In this document: in pieces, positions 9,426-17,349 of the stretch
Position numbering within the stretch: position 1 is the stretch's first letter
Layout: every line of letters begins with the position of its first letter
NCBI GenBank assembly: GCA_028713555.1
Contig: JAQTOA010000001.1
Coordinates: 62,001-126,000 of the forward strand
Direction: 5' to 3'
Source: Sterolibacterium sp.
GTDB lineage: Bacteria; Pseudomonadota; Gammaproteobacteria; Burkholderiales; Rhodocyclaceae
DNA: 64,000 nucleotides
The notes under the pieces: model-generated
The model's database searches: none
Seen by the model: the letters and a program-made list of their open reading frames with translations, nothing else
What the model was told of the DNA's origin: nothing
Position numbers and translations under genes: made by a program

Positions 9426-10162
9426 AATCCGCAGCCCATGCCACCGGAGACGCCGAGTATTTCACCGGTGATGAATGCCGCTTCCTCCGAAGCGAGAAAC
9501 GCTACTGCGGCAGCAACCTCGTCGGGAGTACCGAGGCGTCCCAGCAAAGTCGACGCCTTCATGCTCTCCAGCAACTTTTCGCCATATTGTTCCACTCCGC
9601 TGCGCAGCAGCGGCGTATCAACCGGACCGGGGGCGATGACATTCGCCGTGATCCCCTTGCTCCCGTTCTCGCGCGCTATCGAGCGGGTAAAGGCATGTAC
9701 GCCGCCCTTAGCCGCAGCATAGACCGAGCCGCCGCGCGAGCCCATGCGGCCGGCTTCGGAAGAGATGTTGATAATTCGGCCGTAACCGGCGGCTTGCATC
9801 GCCGGCAGAGCCGCATGCGTGGTCGCAAACACGGCCTCAAGATTGACCGCCAGCAATTGGCGCCAATCGGCAAATGTCGTCTTGGTGAAATAGGCATGCT
9901 GATCGATGCCGGCATTGTTAACCAGAATATCGAATGGCCCCGTCGCAGTGACAGCATCGTGGGCTGCTTGGAGATCGGTGACGTCGAGTTGAACCACCGA
10001 GGCCCCGGTTTCCTCAACCAAGGCCCGGGCAGGCAACAGATCACGTGAGGCGATGACGACGGTCGCGCCCTCGGCCGCGAATCGGCGCACAATCGCGGCG
10101 CCAATACCCGAGGAACCTCCCGTCACAAAGGCACGGCGCCCGGCCAGGCTGTTTGAACCCAT
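9422..10162 (-). CDS. SDR-family oxidoreductase (FabG-like)
   Basis: A 246-residue classical short-chain dehydrogenase. It has the TGGSSGIGAA cofactor loop near residue 15, the NNAG motif near residue 86, the catalytic Ser in INISSEAG and YAAAKGG with the catalytic Tyr and Lys, and it ends EILGVSGGMG as FabG-like reductases do. The expected reaction is oxidation of a ring or chain alcohol on a CoA ester, or the reverse. It starts three bases after the crotonase stop and overlaps the hydrolase start by four bases. A cis-dihydrodiol dehydrogenase role after the ring-hydroxylating oxygenase is also possible. Confidence 0.87.
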   Translation of the reverse strand: MGSNSLAGRRAFVTGGSSGIGAAIVRRFAAEGATVVIASRDLLPARALVEETGASVVQLDVTDLQAAHDAVTATGPFDILVNNAGIDQHAYFTKTTFADWRQLLAVNLEAVFATTHAALPAMQAAGYGRIINISSEAGRMGSRGGSVYAAAKGGVHAFTRSIARENGSKGITANVIAPGPVDTPLLRSGVEQYGEKLLESMKASTLLGRLGTPDEVAAAVAFLASEEAAFITGEILGVSGGMGCGL

Positions 10163-10165
10163 CGT

Positions 10166-10996
10166 TCAGTTGCCGGTGAATTTCGGCGATCGCCGCTCTA
10201 TGACGGCGGCCAGGCCTTCTCTTGAGTCGGCCGTGCCGGAAAGTTCCGAAACCGTGCGGGCCTCTTCGGGCAAGGCTGCTTCTACAGCCAGACCGATCCC
10301 ATTCCAGAGCAGCCGTTTGGTCGCTGCCAAGGCTTTCGGGGCACCAGCCGCCAGTTCCTGCGCGAAGGCCATGGCCGCCTCCATAAGATGATCATCTGGT
10401 ACTACCCGATTCACCAAGCCGAGCGCCAGCGCCTCTTGGGCGCTGACCACCCGATTTGTGAGCAGGATGTCCATGGCCCTGCGAAATCCAACGATGCGCG
10501 CAAGAGTCACCGATGCGCCCGCGTCGGGCGCCATGCCGGCACGCGTTGCTCCCGACATGATTTTTGCGGATTCTGCTGCCACCACAAGGTCGCTGGAGCA
10601 CACCAGGCCCAGACCGCCGCCGCCCGCGGCGAAACCGTGCACCACAGCGATGACGGGAGCATTGAGCCGCATCAGCGAAGCGACAGCGATTGCCAGATAC
10701 GAGGTGACCTGCCGCAAATAGTTGGGCAAAGCTTCGCCCCTCGCAGCGAAATCGAGAACATCGCCACCCGCGCAAAAATTCTTGCCCTCACCACTTAGCA
10801 GCACAACCCGCACTTGCGGGTCGCCATGACAAAGCATCACTACATCGTGCAGGGCCTTGAGCAGTTCGATATTCATGCCATTGGAGGCGGCAGGACGATT
10901 TAGACGGATATGGGCAATTTTGCCTTGGTACAGATCAAGAAGAACCGGCCCTTCGGCCACCAGTTGCTCGATGTTGTTGCTATCAGATATTTTCAT
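10166..10996 (-). CDS. Enoyl-CoA hydratase/isomerase family protein
   Basis: A crotonase-fold protein of about 276 residues. It has GKNFCAGGDV (oxyanion hole) and a very glycine-rich FAAGGGGLGL. It carries AGMAPDAGAS where PaaG-type isomerases carry their catalytic Asp, so a double-bond isomerase or ring-modifying function is as likely as hydration. The start at 10996 (ATG) is favoured over a GTG 12 bases upstream. It lies 27 bases after the oxygenase beta gene and three bases before the SDR, placing it directly after the oxygenase step in gene order. Confidence 0.86.
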   Translation of the reverse strand: MKISDSNNIEQLVAEGPVLLDLYQGKIAHIRLNRPAASNGMNIELLKALHDVVMLCHGDPQVRVVLLSGEGKNFCAGGDVLDFAARGEALPNYLRQVTSYLAIAVASLMRLNAPVIAVVHGFAAGGGGLGLVCSSDLVVAAESAKIMSGATRAGMAPDAGASVTLARIVGFRRAMDILLTNRVVSAQEALALGLVNRVVPDDHLMEAAMAFAQELAAGAPKALAATKRLLWNGIGLAVEAALPEEARTVSELSGTADSREGLAAVIERRSPKFTGN

Positions 10997-11023
10997 AGGG
11001 TCACCCACGGCCAGACATAAGAA

Positions 11024-11518
11024 TCAAATCAAGAACGAAAGTGTGTACAGCGGTTTGTCGTTGTTGATCAACACAACTTTCTTGAGCGACATGCGCAACT
11101 CACCACCCACACGCCGCAGCAGGTATTCGTTACGCGACGGCCATACTGTTTCTCCCCGCGCATTCGATTCGTACACAACCGCATTCGCCGTCACGCGAAT
11201 CGTGTCCCCCTCGCATTCGAGCAGTTCGATATTCGACACGATGCGGCACAGACGCGAACGCGGCGCCTGAGTGTGGCGTTTACCGGTATGCAGCTGCCTG
11301 ATCCGCAAGGCGATGCGGGAACGATTGTCGTAAACAAGCGACATCTCCTGTTCCGGATCGCCACCTTCGCCATTCGCGGGAATCAGGTAGACGCCGTCAT
11401 CGGCCCACAAAGCTTCCCACGCATCATACTCGTGATCGTCCTGAAGCCGTGCCTCACGGTAGATGAAGCGTGTGACTTCCCGCAGCAGAACATCATCTTC
11501 CAATGCCATCCTATCCAT
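11024..11518 (-). CDS. Ring-hydroxylating dioxygenase, small (beta) subunit
   Basis: A 164-residue protein of the SnoaL/NTF2-like fold used by beta subunits of two-component Rieske oxygenases. Typical features are FIYREARLQDDHEYDAWEAL near the N-terminus, a YDNRSRI segment, the conserved HTGKRHTQ...SRLCRIVSNIEL region and a C-terminal KKVVLINND strand. It stabilises the alpha subunit and takes no direct part in catalysis. The ATG at 11518 overlaps the alpha stop by one base (TGATG) and has GGAGG at the right distance; the longer frame at 11554 is not needed. No ferredoxin or reductase gene is next to it. Confidence 0.9.
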   Translation of the reverse strand: MDRMALEDDVLLREVTRFIYREARLQDDHEYDAWEALWADDGVYLIPANGEGGDPEQEMSLVYDNRSRIALRIRQLHTGKRHTQAPRSRLCRIVSNIELLECEGDTIRVTANAVVYESNARGETVWPSRNEYLLRRVGGELRMSLKKVVLINNDKPLYTLSFLI

Positions 11519-12777
11519 CACTTTGCCTCCATCATGGAACGGTAGTGCTCCCACATCCCGCGTGACGGAACCTCATCGGTCACATCGCTGATGAGGAGAC
11601 CTTGTTCATCGCGCCGCTCGCGGTGCTTGCCGCGCCCAATGTAGACCCACTCCGGGTTGCGCGATTGAAGGCCGCGCTGGGTACGCTCGTACATTTCGCC
11701 ATCGTCGGCGAGCAGAAAGCCGGCGGAACCGACCGAGCCCATGGTCTGCTGCCTCATGCGGCGATTCAGTTCAGGCGCCCCCTTGAACTGCAGGGCCGTC
11801 ACATGCTGGACGGTCTCGTCCACCGCCGTTGCCTGCAGCACGAACATCTGAATCTCGGCAATAAACAGGTTGGGGAAAATCATGGTGTGCGGGGTGCCGT
11901 CTATCATGATCGCGTTGGCTTTATCGTCACCATACGCCGCCCGCATGCGTGCGACATACTCAGGGTACTTCTCGGGGGTAGTTCCAAACCATCCGAGCAA
12001 CTGACCGCGCTGCCGGAACTCCGGACGCAAATCAAATTCCGTATGACCATTGCCGAAATAACGGGACAGGGCCGTAGAGTTCGGACCGTACAGGCTGCCG
12101 ATGCCGCTCTCCGCCACCTTGAATATGGAGGCATGGACGAACTGAGGATGATAGCCGTCAGTCTCGTTCTCAACCAGCAACTTCCAGTTCGCCTTCACCT
12201 TGTGCTGCAGGAAGCCCGCGGTAATTTCCACCTCGCCCTCTGGCGAGGTTTCCACCAGTTTGTCGATCGCCACGTGGGCTGCCCCCAGGTGGTCTTCAAG
12301 CGTAGGCCCTTCAGAGGCGAAGGAACCGAAGACAAAGCCTTTGTACGAAGCGATCCGGGCTACGCGTCCGAGCGCAAGCTTGCTCCGGTCCACCCCTTCG
12401 TAACCCGAGGAGAAGGGCAAACCTCGCAACTCTCCATCGCTTCCAAAATTCCAGCCATGATACGGGCAGGTAAACGTGCTGGCGCTGCCCTTGTGCGCCT
12501 GGCAGATTTGGTTGCCGCGATGCGTGCAACGGTTTTGCAGCAACTGGATCTTGCCGTCGCGATCGCGAGTCATGATGATTGGTTGGGGCCCGATTGACTT
12601 CATGACAAAATCGTCGGGTTTCGGCACTTCGCTCTCATGTCCGACATATACCCAAGTTCGATACCAGATCTTTTCGAGATCGGCCTGAAAAATGGCCGGA
12701 TCGGTATACACCGATCCGTGCACATGCTCCGGCCGAACCAATTCGGCCCAGTTGAAAGGTTTCTCCATAGCACCCAT
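11518..12777 (-). CDS. Ring-hydroxylating dioxygenase, large (alpha) subunit
   Basis: A 419-residue Rieske non-haem iron oxygenase subunit. The [2Fe-2S] Rieske ligands are CTH (Cys84, His86) and CPYH (Cys104, His107). The mononuclear iron site is in NETDGYHPQFVH (bridging Asp207, His210, His215), and a later Asp in the LLADDGEMY segment is the likely third ligand. It belongs to the benzoate/anthranilate-like group that pairs with a small beta subunit. The substrate cannot be named: neighbouring genes all act on CoA thioesters, so a CoA-bound or carboxylated ring is plausible. AAGGAG precedes the ATG at 12777. First gene of the leftward operon, directly behind a TTGACA promoter and a palindromic operator. 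Confidence 0.93.
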   Translation of the reverse strand: MGAMEKPFNWAELVRPEHVHGSVYTDPAIFQADLEKIWYRTWVYVGHESEVPKPDDFVMKSIGPQPIIMTRDRDGKIQLLQNRCTHRGNQICQAHKGSASTFTCPYHGWNFGSDGELRGLPFSSGYEGVDRSKLALGRVARIASYKGFVFGSFASEGPTLEDHLGAAHVAIDKLVETSPEGEVEITAGFLQHKVKANWKLLVENETDGYHPQFVHASIFKVAESGIGSLYGPNSTALSRYFGNGHTEFDLRPEFRQRGQLLGWFGTTPEKYPEYVARMRAAYGDDKANAIMIDGTPHTMIFPNLFIAEIQMFVLQATAVDETVQHVTALQFKGAPELNRRMRQQTMGSVGSAGFLLADDGEMYERTQRGLQSRNPEWVYIGRGKHRERRDEQGLLISDVTDEVPSRGMWEHYRSMMEAK

Positions 12778-12826
12778 AGCCTCTCCTTATTCGTTTCAAT
12801 GCCCACCATCGACAACCAACCCATAC

Positions 12827-12844
12827 TGACTGACCAGTCAGTCA
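12827..12844. promoter_or_regulatory. TetR-type operator O1 of the oxygenase operon
   Basis: Palindrome TGACTGACCAGTCAGTCA: 8-bp arms around a two-base centre. It is identical to the copy at 13053. It lies between the predicted -10 element and the oxygenase alpha start, where a bound repressor would block transcription. Confidence 0.8.
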
Positions 12845-12854
12845 CGGAGGCTTC

Positions 12855-12883
12855 ATTTGATAATAATGTATCTAAATTGTCAA
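12855..12883 (-). promoter_or_regulatory. Predicted sigma-70 promoter of the oxygenase operon
   Basis: A perfect TTGACA (12883-12878) is followed after 17 bases by TCAAAT (12860-12855), in a markedly AT-rich segment of an otherwise GC-rich region. Transcription would start just inside operator O1. The rest of the 454-base gap 12778-13231 holds only the two operators and no gene I can support. Confidence 0.5.
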
Positions 12884-13052
12884 GTATTATGTTTTGGTAT
12901 GGAAATAAAAACTTTCCGCAGCAGGTTCTATACACAAGATCCGACATGCTAAACAGCAGGCATACAGGGCTATGGGGCACATGCTGGCAAGGCTTATCCG
13001 GGAAAAGAAAAGCACAGTAAACTCCAATCGACGCTAGAATGGACACCATGCC

Positions 13053-13070
13053 TGACTGACCAGTCAGTCA
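13053..13070. promoter_or_regulatory. TetR-type operator O2, upstream of tetR
   Basis: Exact copy of the 18-bp palindrome at 12827-12844. A TAGAAT hexamer at 13035-13040 ends 12 bases before it on the plus strand, the same geometry as at O1. This suggests that the regulator represses its own gene. Confidence 0.78.
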
Positions 13071-13231
13071 GGTTTTGAATATCAAGTCGAACCGCAACGG
13101 CTGCGGCGTTCGTTACGCCGTTCGTTACGCAACTGGTGCCCAGGTTGGCGAAGTGTATGGCGATAACTACGTACGACAAAGAAAGTCAGGCAACGAAACC
13201 AGCAACTTGGACAGAATAGGTGACCCCGGAC

Positions 13232-13948
13232 ATGGCAAGAGACGATGAAATTGGCGATCAGGAGCAATCATCGATCGCCGAGCAGAGAAGAGAACAGATC
13301 ATAGCAGCGGCGGTTACCTTGTTCTCCGAACGTGGTTACTTCCAGACCACGATAGAGGACATTTCCAATGCCATTGGCGTGGGAAAAGGACTGATCTACC
13401 GCTATTTCAAAGACAAGAACGATGTCCTCCTGTCCGCTCTCTGCTCCGTGCTCAGGGGAAACCAGCAGGAAAACAGCATGCAGCAGCTAAGTACTTCTGG
13501 GCCAATCGCAACCCTAAGAAAAATTCTCGCCAACAGTTGCGCCATGGCGCACGAGAACACGGAGGCAGTGATCCTCGCCTACCGCTCGACCAAGGACCTG
13601 ATGCCCAAGCAGCGCCGTCAAGTCAAGGACATCGAGTTGGGAATCGCCCGGGATATCGAGTTATGCCTTGATGCTTGCATCAGCGCGGGGTTGATGCGGC
13701 CACTCGATGTAAGGATCATGGCTTTTCAATACATCATGCTAGGGCATACTTGGGCGCTCAAGCATTGGGCATTACGCAACAATTACTCGATGGAATCCTT
13801 TCTCGCCGAGGGGGAACGGCTGCTGCTCCTGCCTTTTCTTACTGCGGCAGGCCGCAGAAAACTCGCAGCAGAAAACAAGAAGCGGCAAACGCTGGCCGGG
13901 GAAAAGAAAGCGGCGCCCCCCAAGCAAAGCGGACGGGCGCCGCGCTAA
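13232..13948 (+). CDS. TetR/AcrR-family transcriptional regulator
   Basis: A 238-residue regulator. The N-terminal helix-turn-helix (about residues 18-65) reads REQIIAAAVTLFSERGY then TTIEDISNAIGVGKGLIYRYFKDK, the TetR signature. The C-terminal part is a helical ligand domain that would sense a pathway intermediate, probably an acyl-CoA. The basic, Lys/Arg-rich tail after residue 210 is unusual. The ATG at 13232 has AGGTGA eight bases upstream; the GTG at 13220 is less likely. It sits between the oxygenase operon and the thiolase/Dch genes. The three identical or near-identical palindromes around these genes make it the obvious local repressor. Confidence 0.9.
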   Translation: MARDDEIGDQEQSSIAEQRREQIIAAAVTLFSERGYFQTTIEDISNAIGVGKGLIYRYFKDKNDVLLSALCSVLRGNQQENSMQQLSTSGPIATLRKILANSCAMAHENTEAVILAYRSTKDLMPKQRRQVKDIELGIARDIELCLDACISAGLMRPLDVRIMAFQYIMLGHTWALKHWALRNNYSMESFLAEGERLLLLPFLTAAGRRKLAAENKKRQTLAGEKKAAPPKQSGRAPR

Positions 13949-13971
13949 GCGCGTCTTTCAAACACGCTCTT

Positions 13972-15171
13972 TCAGGCGTCAGTTACCTCGATAGCAATAG
14001 CCATCGCGGAGTCCCCTGCCGCGCAACCGGTAAACAGACCTTTGCCGCCGCCCTTCAATACCAACTCTTCGATCAACTCCATGACCCCACGCAAGCCCAT
14101 TGGCGCCTGCGGATGGCCGTAGACCAGGGAACAGCCGAAGTTGTTGAGGCGCTCCAAGGGAAATCCGGTGGTTTTGGCAAAATAAAGATCGTTCACGGCG
14201 AACGGGTTGTGGGTCTTAATGGCGTCAATATTGGCCATGGTCCAACCCGCCTCTTGCAAGGCGCGCTGCGCTGCCGGGACAGGTGCCTCAGGCATATAGG
14301 CTAGTTCCACGCGCGACTGGCCGAAACCGGCGATGCGTATGCCGATTTTGGCGTTGCGTGACAACTCCCTGGCTTTATTTTTGCCCGTCACAATCATTGC
14401 GGCGTTGGCATCGGCAGGATGGGTCTGGCCACCGAAGGTTACGGTTCCGCCCGGAGTAGCCGGCCTCAGTTTGGCTAGACCGGCTGCGTCCGAGCGTGTG
14501 AGCCCTTCGTCGCCGTTCAATACGCTCGCCACCTTGGCGAAGCGCGCATCTGGCACCTCGAAGGGCAAAGGCATGTAGCGCTTCAGGAAAGCATTGTCGT
14601 CAGCGCAGGAAAGAGCGTATTGCGCTTCGCGCATCAGCACGACCTCATGCTGTTGTTCCGTAGTGAAGCCATGACGCTTGGCGACATTCTCCGCCGTGAT
14701 TACCATGGCCTTGCCGGTCAATGGATCGGCAGCAAAACTATCCATCACCCAGTCCTCGGCTTCGCCTGTGCCACCAGGACCACGCGGGTTCGGGTAGTAG
14801 AGGTGCGGACCGTTGGATAAGCGGTCGCAGCATTGCACCAAGGCCACGTTCGACCTTTGCGCGGTAATCTCGTCACTCGCCGTCAGCAGGCAACGCACTG
14901 AGGTGGCGCAGGCTTGACTGATGGACGGTCCGCTCGTGGCACCGGCGCCGATCAGGCCGGTGAACCAAGGCATACCGTAAAAAATGGAAACTTGCGGGAC
15001 GCTCCAGCCGAGCACACCATAATCAATGCTCTCCGGCGCGATGTTGCGCTTCTGCAGTTCAGCCTTGGTGACATGCGCGGCGAAGCGCATGGCGTGAAGG
15101 TTGGCAAAACTTCCCTGCCATTTGGCAAAAGGCGTAGTCCAGTAACAGCCGTAAGGTATCCAGGCACTCAT
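13972..15171 (-). CDS. Thiolase family protein (acetyl-CoA C-acyltransferase)
   Basis: A 399-residue thiolase with the complete active-site set. The nucleophilic Cys is in SQACATSVRC (about residue 90), the Asn-His motif in KTHNPFAVND, the second His in GHPQAPMGLR and the acid/base Cys in GLFTGCAAGDSA near the C-terminus. It should cleave a 3-oxoacyl-CoA with CoA. It differs clearly from the SCP2-type thiolase at 5765, so the regulon has two thiolase types. An AAGGAG ribosome site stands ahead of the ATG. It is convergent with tetR (23 bases apart) and divergent from the dch-like gene, sharing the operator-containing gap. Confidence 0.88.
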   Translation of the reverse strand: MSAWIPYGCYWTTPFAKWQGSFANLHAMRFAAHVTKAELQKRNIAPESIDYGVLGWSVPQVSIFYGMPWFTGLIGAGATSGPSISQACATSVRCLLTASDEITAQRSNVALVQCCDRLSNGPHLYYPNPRGPGGTGEAEDWVMDSFAADPLTGKAMVITAENVAKRHGFTTEQQHEVVLMREAQYALSCADDNAFLKRYMPLPFEVPDARFAKVASVLNGDEGLTRSDAAGLAKLRPATPGGTVTFGGQTHPADANAAMIVTGKNKARELSRNAKIGIRIAGFGQSRVELAYMPEAPVPAAQRALQEAGWTMANIDAIKTHNPFAVNDLYFAKTTGFPLERLNNFGCSLVYGHPQAPMGLRGVMELIEELVLKGGGKGLFTGCAAGDSAMAIAIEVTDA

Positions 15172-15323
15172 ATTGTTGTCGCTCCTTGTAATTCCGCGGG
15201 ATTATAGTTAGGGTCGCGTTGCGCTGTCAATGAACCAGGGCGTGGCGGCATAATTGCAGACGGGTTATACTTGCCTGCTAGGAACTGAGTAGGCCCCATA
15301 GGGGAAAGAGTCCAACATTGCGC

Positions 15324-15341
15324 GGACTGACCGGTCAGTCC
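15324..15341. promoter_or_regulatory. TetR-type operator O3 between the thiolase and dch-like genes
   Basis: Perfect 18-bp palindrome GGACTGACCGGTCAGTCC, sharing the GACTGACC/GGTCAGTC core with O1 and O2. It is 26 bases before the dch-like ATG. A TATACT hexamer at 15266-15271 may be a -10 element of the plus-strand promoter. It could control both divergent genes. Confidence 0.78.
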
Positions 15342-15366
15342 TACCATCAAACAAACGGGGTATGCC

Positions 15367-16140
15367 ATGCCAAAATTCGAGTTTCTTGATTATCGCGTAG
15401 CCGATGGCCTAGTCACCATCGAGATCAACCGTCCGCCATACAACGTGCTAGACATTCCGACGATGGCCGAGGTTGGCCGCGCGGTCGAAGCTGCGGGCCA
15501 GGACCAGACGGCTAAGGCGCTGATGATTACCGCGGCGGGAGACAAGGCTTTCTCCGCCGGGGTGGACGTCATGGACCACACGCCGGACAAGGTGGTGCAG
15601 ATGATCGAAGTATTCCACGGCATGCTAAAGCAGATACTGATCTGCCCGATTCCGACCATTGCCGCTCTCAATGGCTCCGCGATGGGCGGTGGCTGCGAGC
15701 TGGCGATCGCCTGCGACATGATACTGGCCAAGGAAGGCAGCAAGATCGGGCAGCCCGAGATCAAGCTCGGCGTATTTCCGCCGGTCGCAGCGATCCTGCT
15801 GCCTAAGATGTTATCGCCAAGCAAGGCCATGGAATTGCTGCTCGGCGGCGGCCTCATCACAGCTGCAGAAGCACGCGAGCAAGGCCTGGTCAATCACATC
15901 TACCCCGAGGCCAGCTTTGCCGGCGATTGCCACACCTTTGCCAAGCAGTTTCTTTCGCTCTCGCGCGTGGCACTGGTCTACACCAAGAAGGCCATACGCG
16001 AAGCCTCCGGCAAGCCTTTCTTCGAGGCACTTTTCAACGTCGAACAGATTTACCTCAAGGAATTGATGCATACCGCCGACGCCGTCGAAGGACTCAATTC
16101 CTTTATGGAAAAACGCAAACCAGTTTGGTCCAACAGCTAA
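15367..16140 (+). CDS. dch: Cyclohexa-1,5-dienecarbonyl-CoA hydratase-like crotonase
   Basis: A 257-residue crotonase closely resembling Dch of the anaerobic benzoyl-CoA pathway, which adds water to cyclohexa-1,5-diene-1-carbonyl-CoA. Family-specific features are NRPPYNVLDIPTM near residue 20, FSAGVDVMDHTPDKV near residue 65 and LNGSAMGGGCELAIACD near residue 100, then IGQPEIKLGVFPP. The next gene resembles the enzyme acting on its product, which strengthens the call. Neither benzoyl-CoA reductase nor the ring-opening hydrolase usually linked to it is in the window, so the true substrate may be another alicyclic CoA ester. It stands behind operator O3. Confidence 0.8.
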   Translation: MPKFEFLDYRVADGLVTIEINRPPYNVLDIPTMAEVGRAVEAAGQDQTAKALMITAAGDKAFSAGVDVMDHTPDKVVQMIEVFHGMLKQILICPIPTIAALNGSAMGGGCELAIACDMILAKEGSKIGQPEIKLGVFPPVAAILLPKMLSPSKAMELLLGGGLITAAEAREQGLVNHIYPEASFAGDCHTFAKQFLSLSRVALVYTKKAIREASGKPFFEALFNVEQIYLKELMHTADAVEGLNSFMEKRKPVWSNS

Positions 16141-16150
16141 AAGGAAAATA

Positions 16151-17221
16151 ATGATTCCCAAGACCCTCAAATCATGGCAGATGGTTGAGCCCGGCAAGCT
16201 TGCGCTAAGCGAGATGGCCATGCCTGCCCTCCTGCCTGGCGAAGCACTGGTAGAGATTCGCGGTTGCGGCGTCTGCCACACCGATCTTTCCTATTTTTAC
16301 ATGGGTGTTCCGACGGTTGACAAACCTCCGCTCACACTGGGCCATGAGATCTGCGGCGTAATCGTCGCCGCTGAACAGAACAACCTGATCGGCCGCGAGG
16401 TCATCGTGCCTACCCTGCTCCCCTGTCGCACCTGCGAAATCTGCAAGTCGGGGCGCGGCACTCGTTGTCTGAAGCAGAGGATGCCGGGCAATTCCATGGG
16501 CATCTACGGTGGCTATGCCAGCCATATTCCGATGCCTGCCAACGAGTTGTGCCTGGTTCCGGAACGCGACGGTGTTCCGCTCGAATACCTGGCCGTGGTC
16601 GCCGACGCTATCGCTACGCCCTACCACGCCGCACAGCGCGCCGAACTCAAATCCGGCGACCTGGTGGTAGTCATTGGCGCCGCAGGCGGCGTTGGCAGTT
16701 TCATGACGCAATTGGCCAAGGGCATGGGTGCACGCGCGGTGATCGGCATTGATCTCAACGAAGAAAAGTTGGCCTTGCTGCGCGGATACGGCGCAGACTT
16801 CACTATCAATCCCAAGGGAAAAAGCGTCAAGGAAATCAAGGAAGCCATCAAGGGGTTCTGCAAGGAGCAGAACCTACCTGCCAATTTCGGCTGGAAAATA
16901 TTCGAGGTATCCGGAACCAAGCCCGGTCAGGAGCTTGCTCTGGCGCTGCTCTCCTTCGTCGGCAAGCTGATTGTCGTTGGCTACGGCACGGACGAGACGA
17001 CCTACATGATGTCCAGGCTGATGGCCTTCGAGGCCGATCTTCTCGGCGTATGGGGATGCCTGCCTGAAGACTATCCCAAGGTCTTGCAAATGTGCCTCGA
17101 CGGAAGAATTGCGCTTGAACCCTTTGTCGAGACGCGCCCGATGAGCAGTATTGAGCAAGTGTTCGACGAAGCGCACCACGGCAAGCTAAAAAAACGCGTC
17201 GTGCTCACGCCTGATTTCTAA
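16151..17221 (+). CDS. had: 6-hydroxycyclohex-1-ene-1-carbonyl-CoA dehydrogenase-like
   Basis: A 356-residue zinc alcohol dehydrogenase of the MDR superfamily. The catalytic zinc site is GCGVCHTD plus GHE (about residue 64). The structural zinc site has four Cys in PCRTCEICKSGRGTRC, and the NAD-binding loop is GAAGGVGSF near residue 180. The sequence style (SWQMVEPGKL, YFYMGVPTVDKPPLTLG, SGTKPGQELAL) matches Had, which oxidises the 6-hydroxy group made by Dch. It begins ten bases after dch with an AAGGAAA site, so the two are co-transcribed. It provides a ring ketone for C-C cleavage by another enzyme. Confidence 0.82.
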   Translation: MIPKTLKSWQMVEPGKLALSEMAMPALLPGEALVEIRGCGVCHTDLSYFYMGVPTVDKPPLTLGHEICGVIVAAEQNNLIGREVIVPTLLPCRTCEICKSGRGTRCLKQRMPGNSMGIYGGYASHIPMPANELCLVPERDGVPLEYLAVVADAIATPYHAAQRAELKSGDLVVVIGAAGGVGSFMTQLAKGMGARAVIGIDLNEEKLALLRGYGADFTINPKGKSVKEIKEAIKGFCKEQNLPANFGWKIFEVSGTKPGQELALALLSFVGKLIVVGYGTDETTYMMSRLMAFEADLLGVWGCLPEDYPKVLQMCLDGRIALEPFVETRPMSSIEQVFDEAHHGKLKKRVVLTPDF

Positions 17222-17313
17222 CGAATAGGAACGTAATTCCATTTCGTAACGGCATTACCGTCAATGCCCGAATGGGCTAACTGGCGTCTTCCCCCTCAAT
17301 AAAATTTACCGGA

Positions 17314-17340
17314 AGTGCCTTCTCTCCATGAGAAGGCACT
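17314..17340. terminator. Strong hairpin between convergent had and marC
   Basis: An uninterrupted 11-bp stem AGTGCCTTCTC/GAGAAGGCACT with a five-base loop. On the minus strand it is followed by TCCGGTAAATTTT, a weak T-rich tract. It lies between the convergent had-like and MarC-family genes and probably ends transcription from one or both sides. Confidence 0.6.
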
Positions 17341-17349
17341 CGCCGCGCG

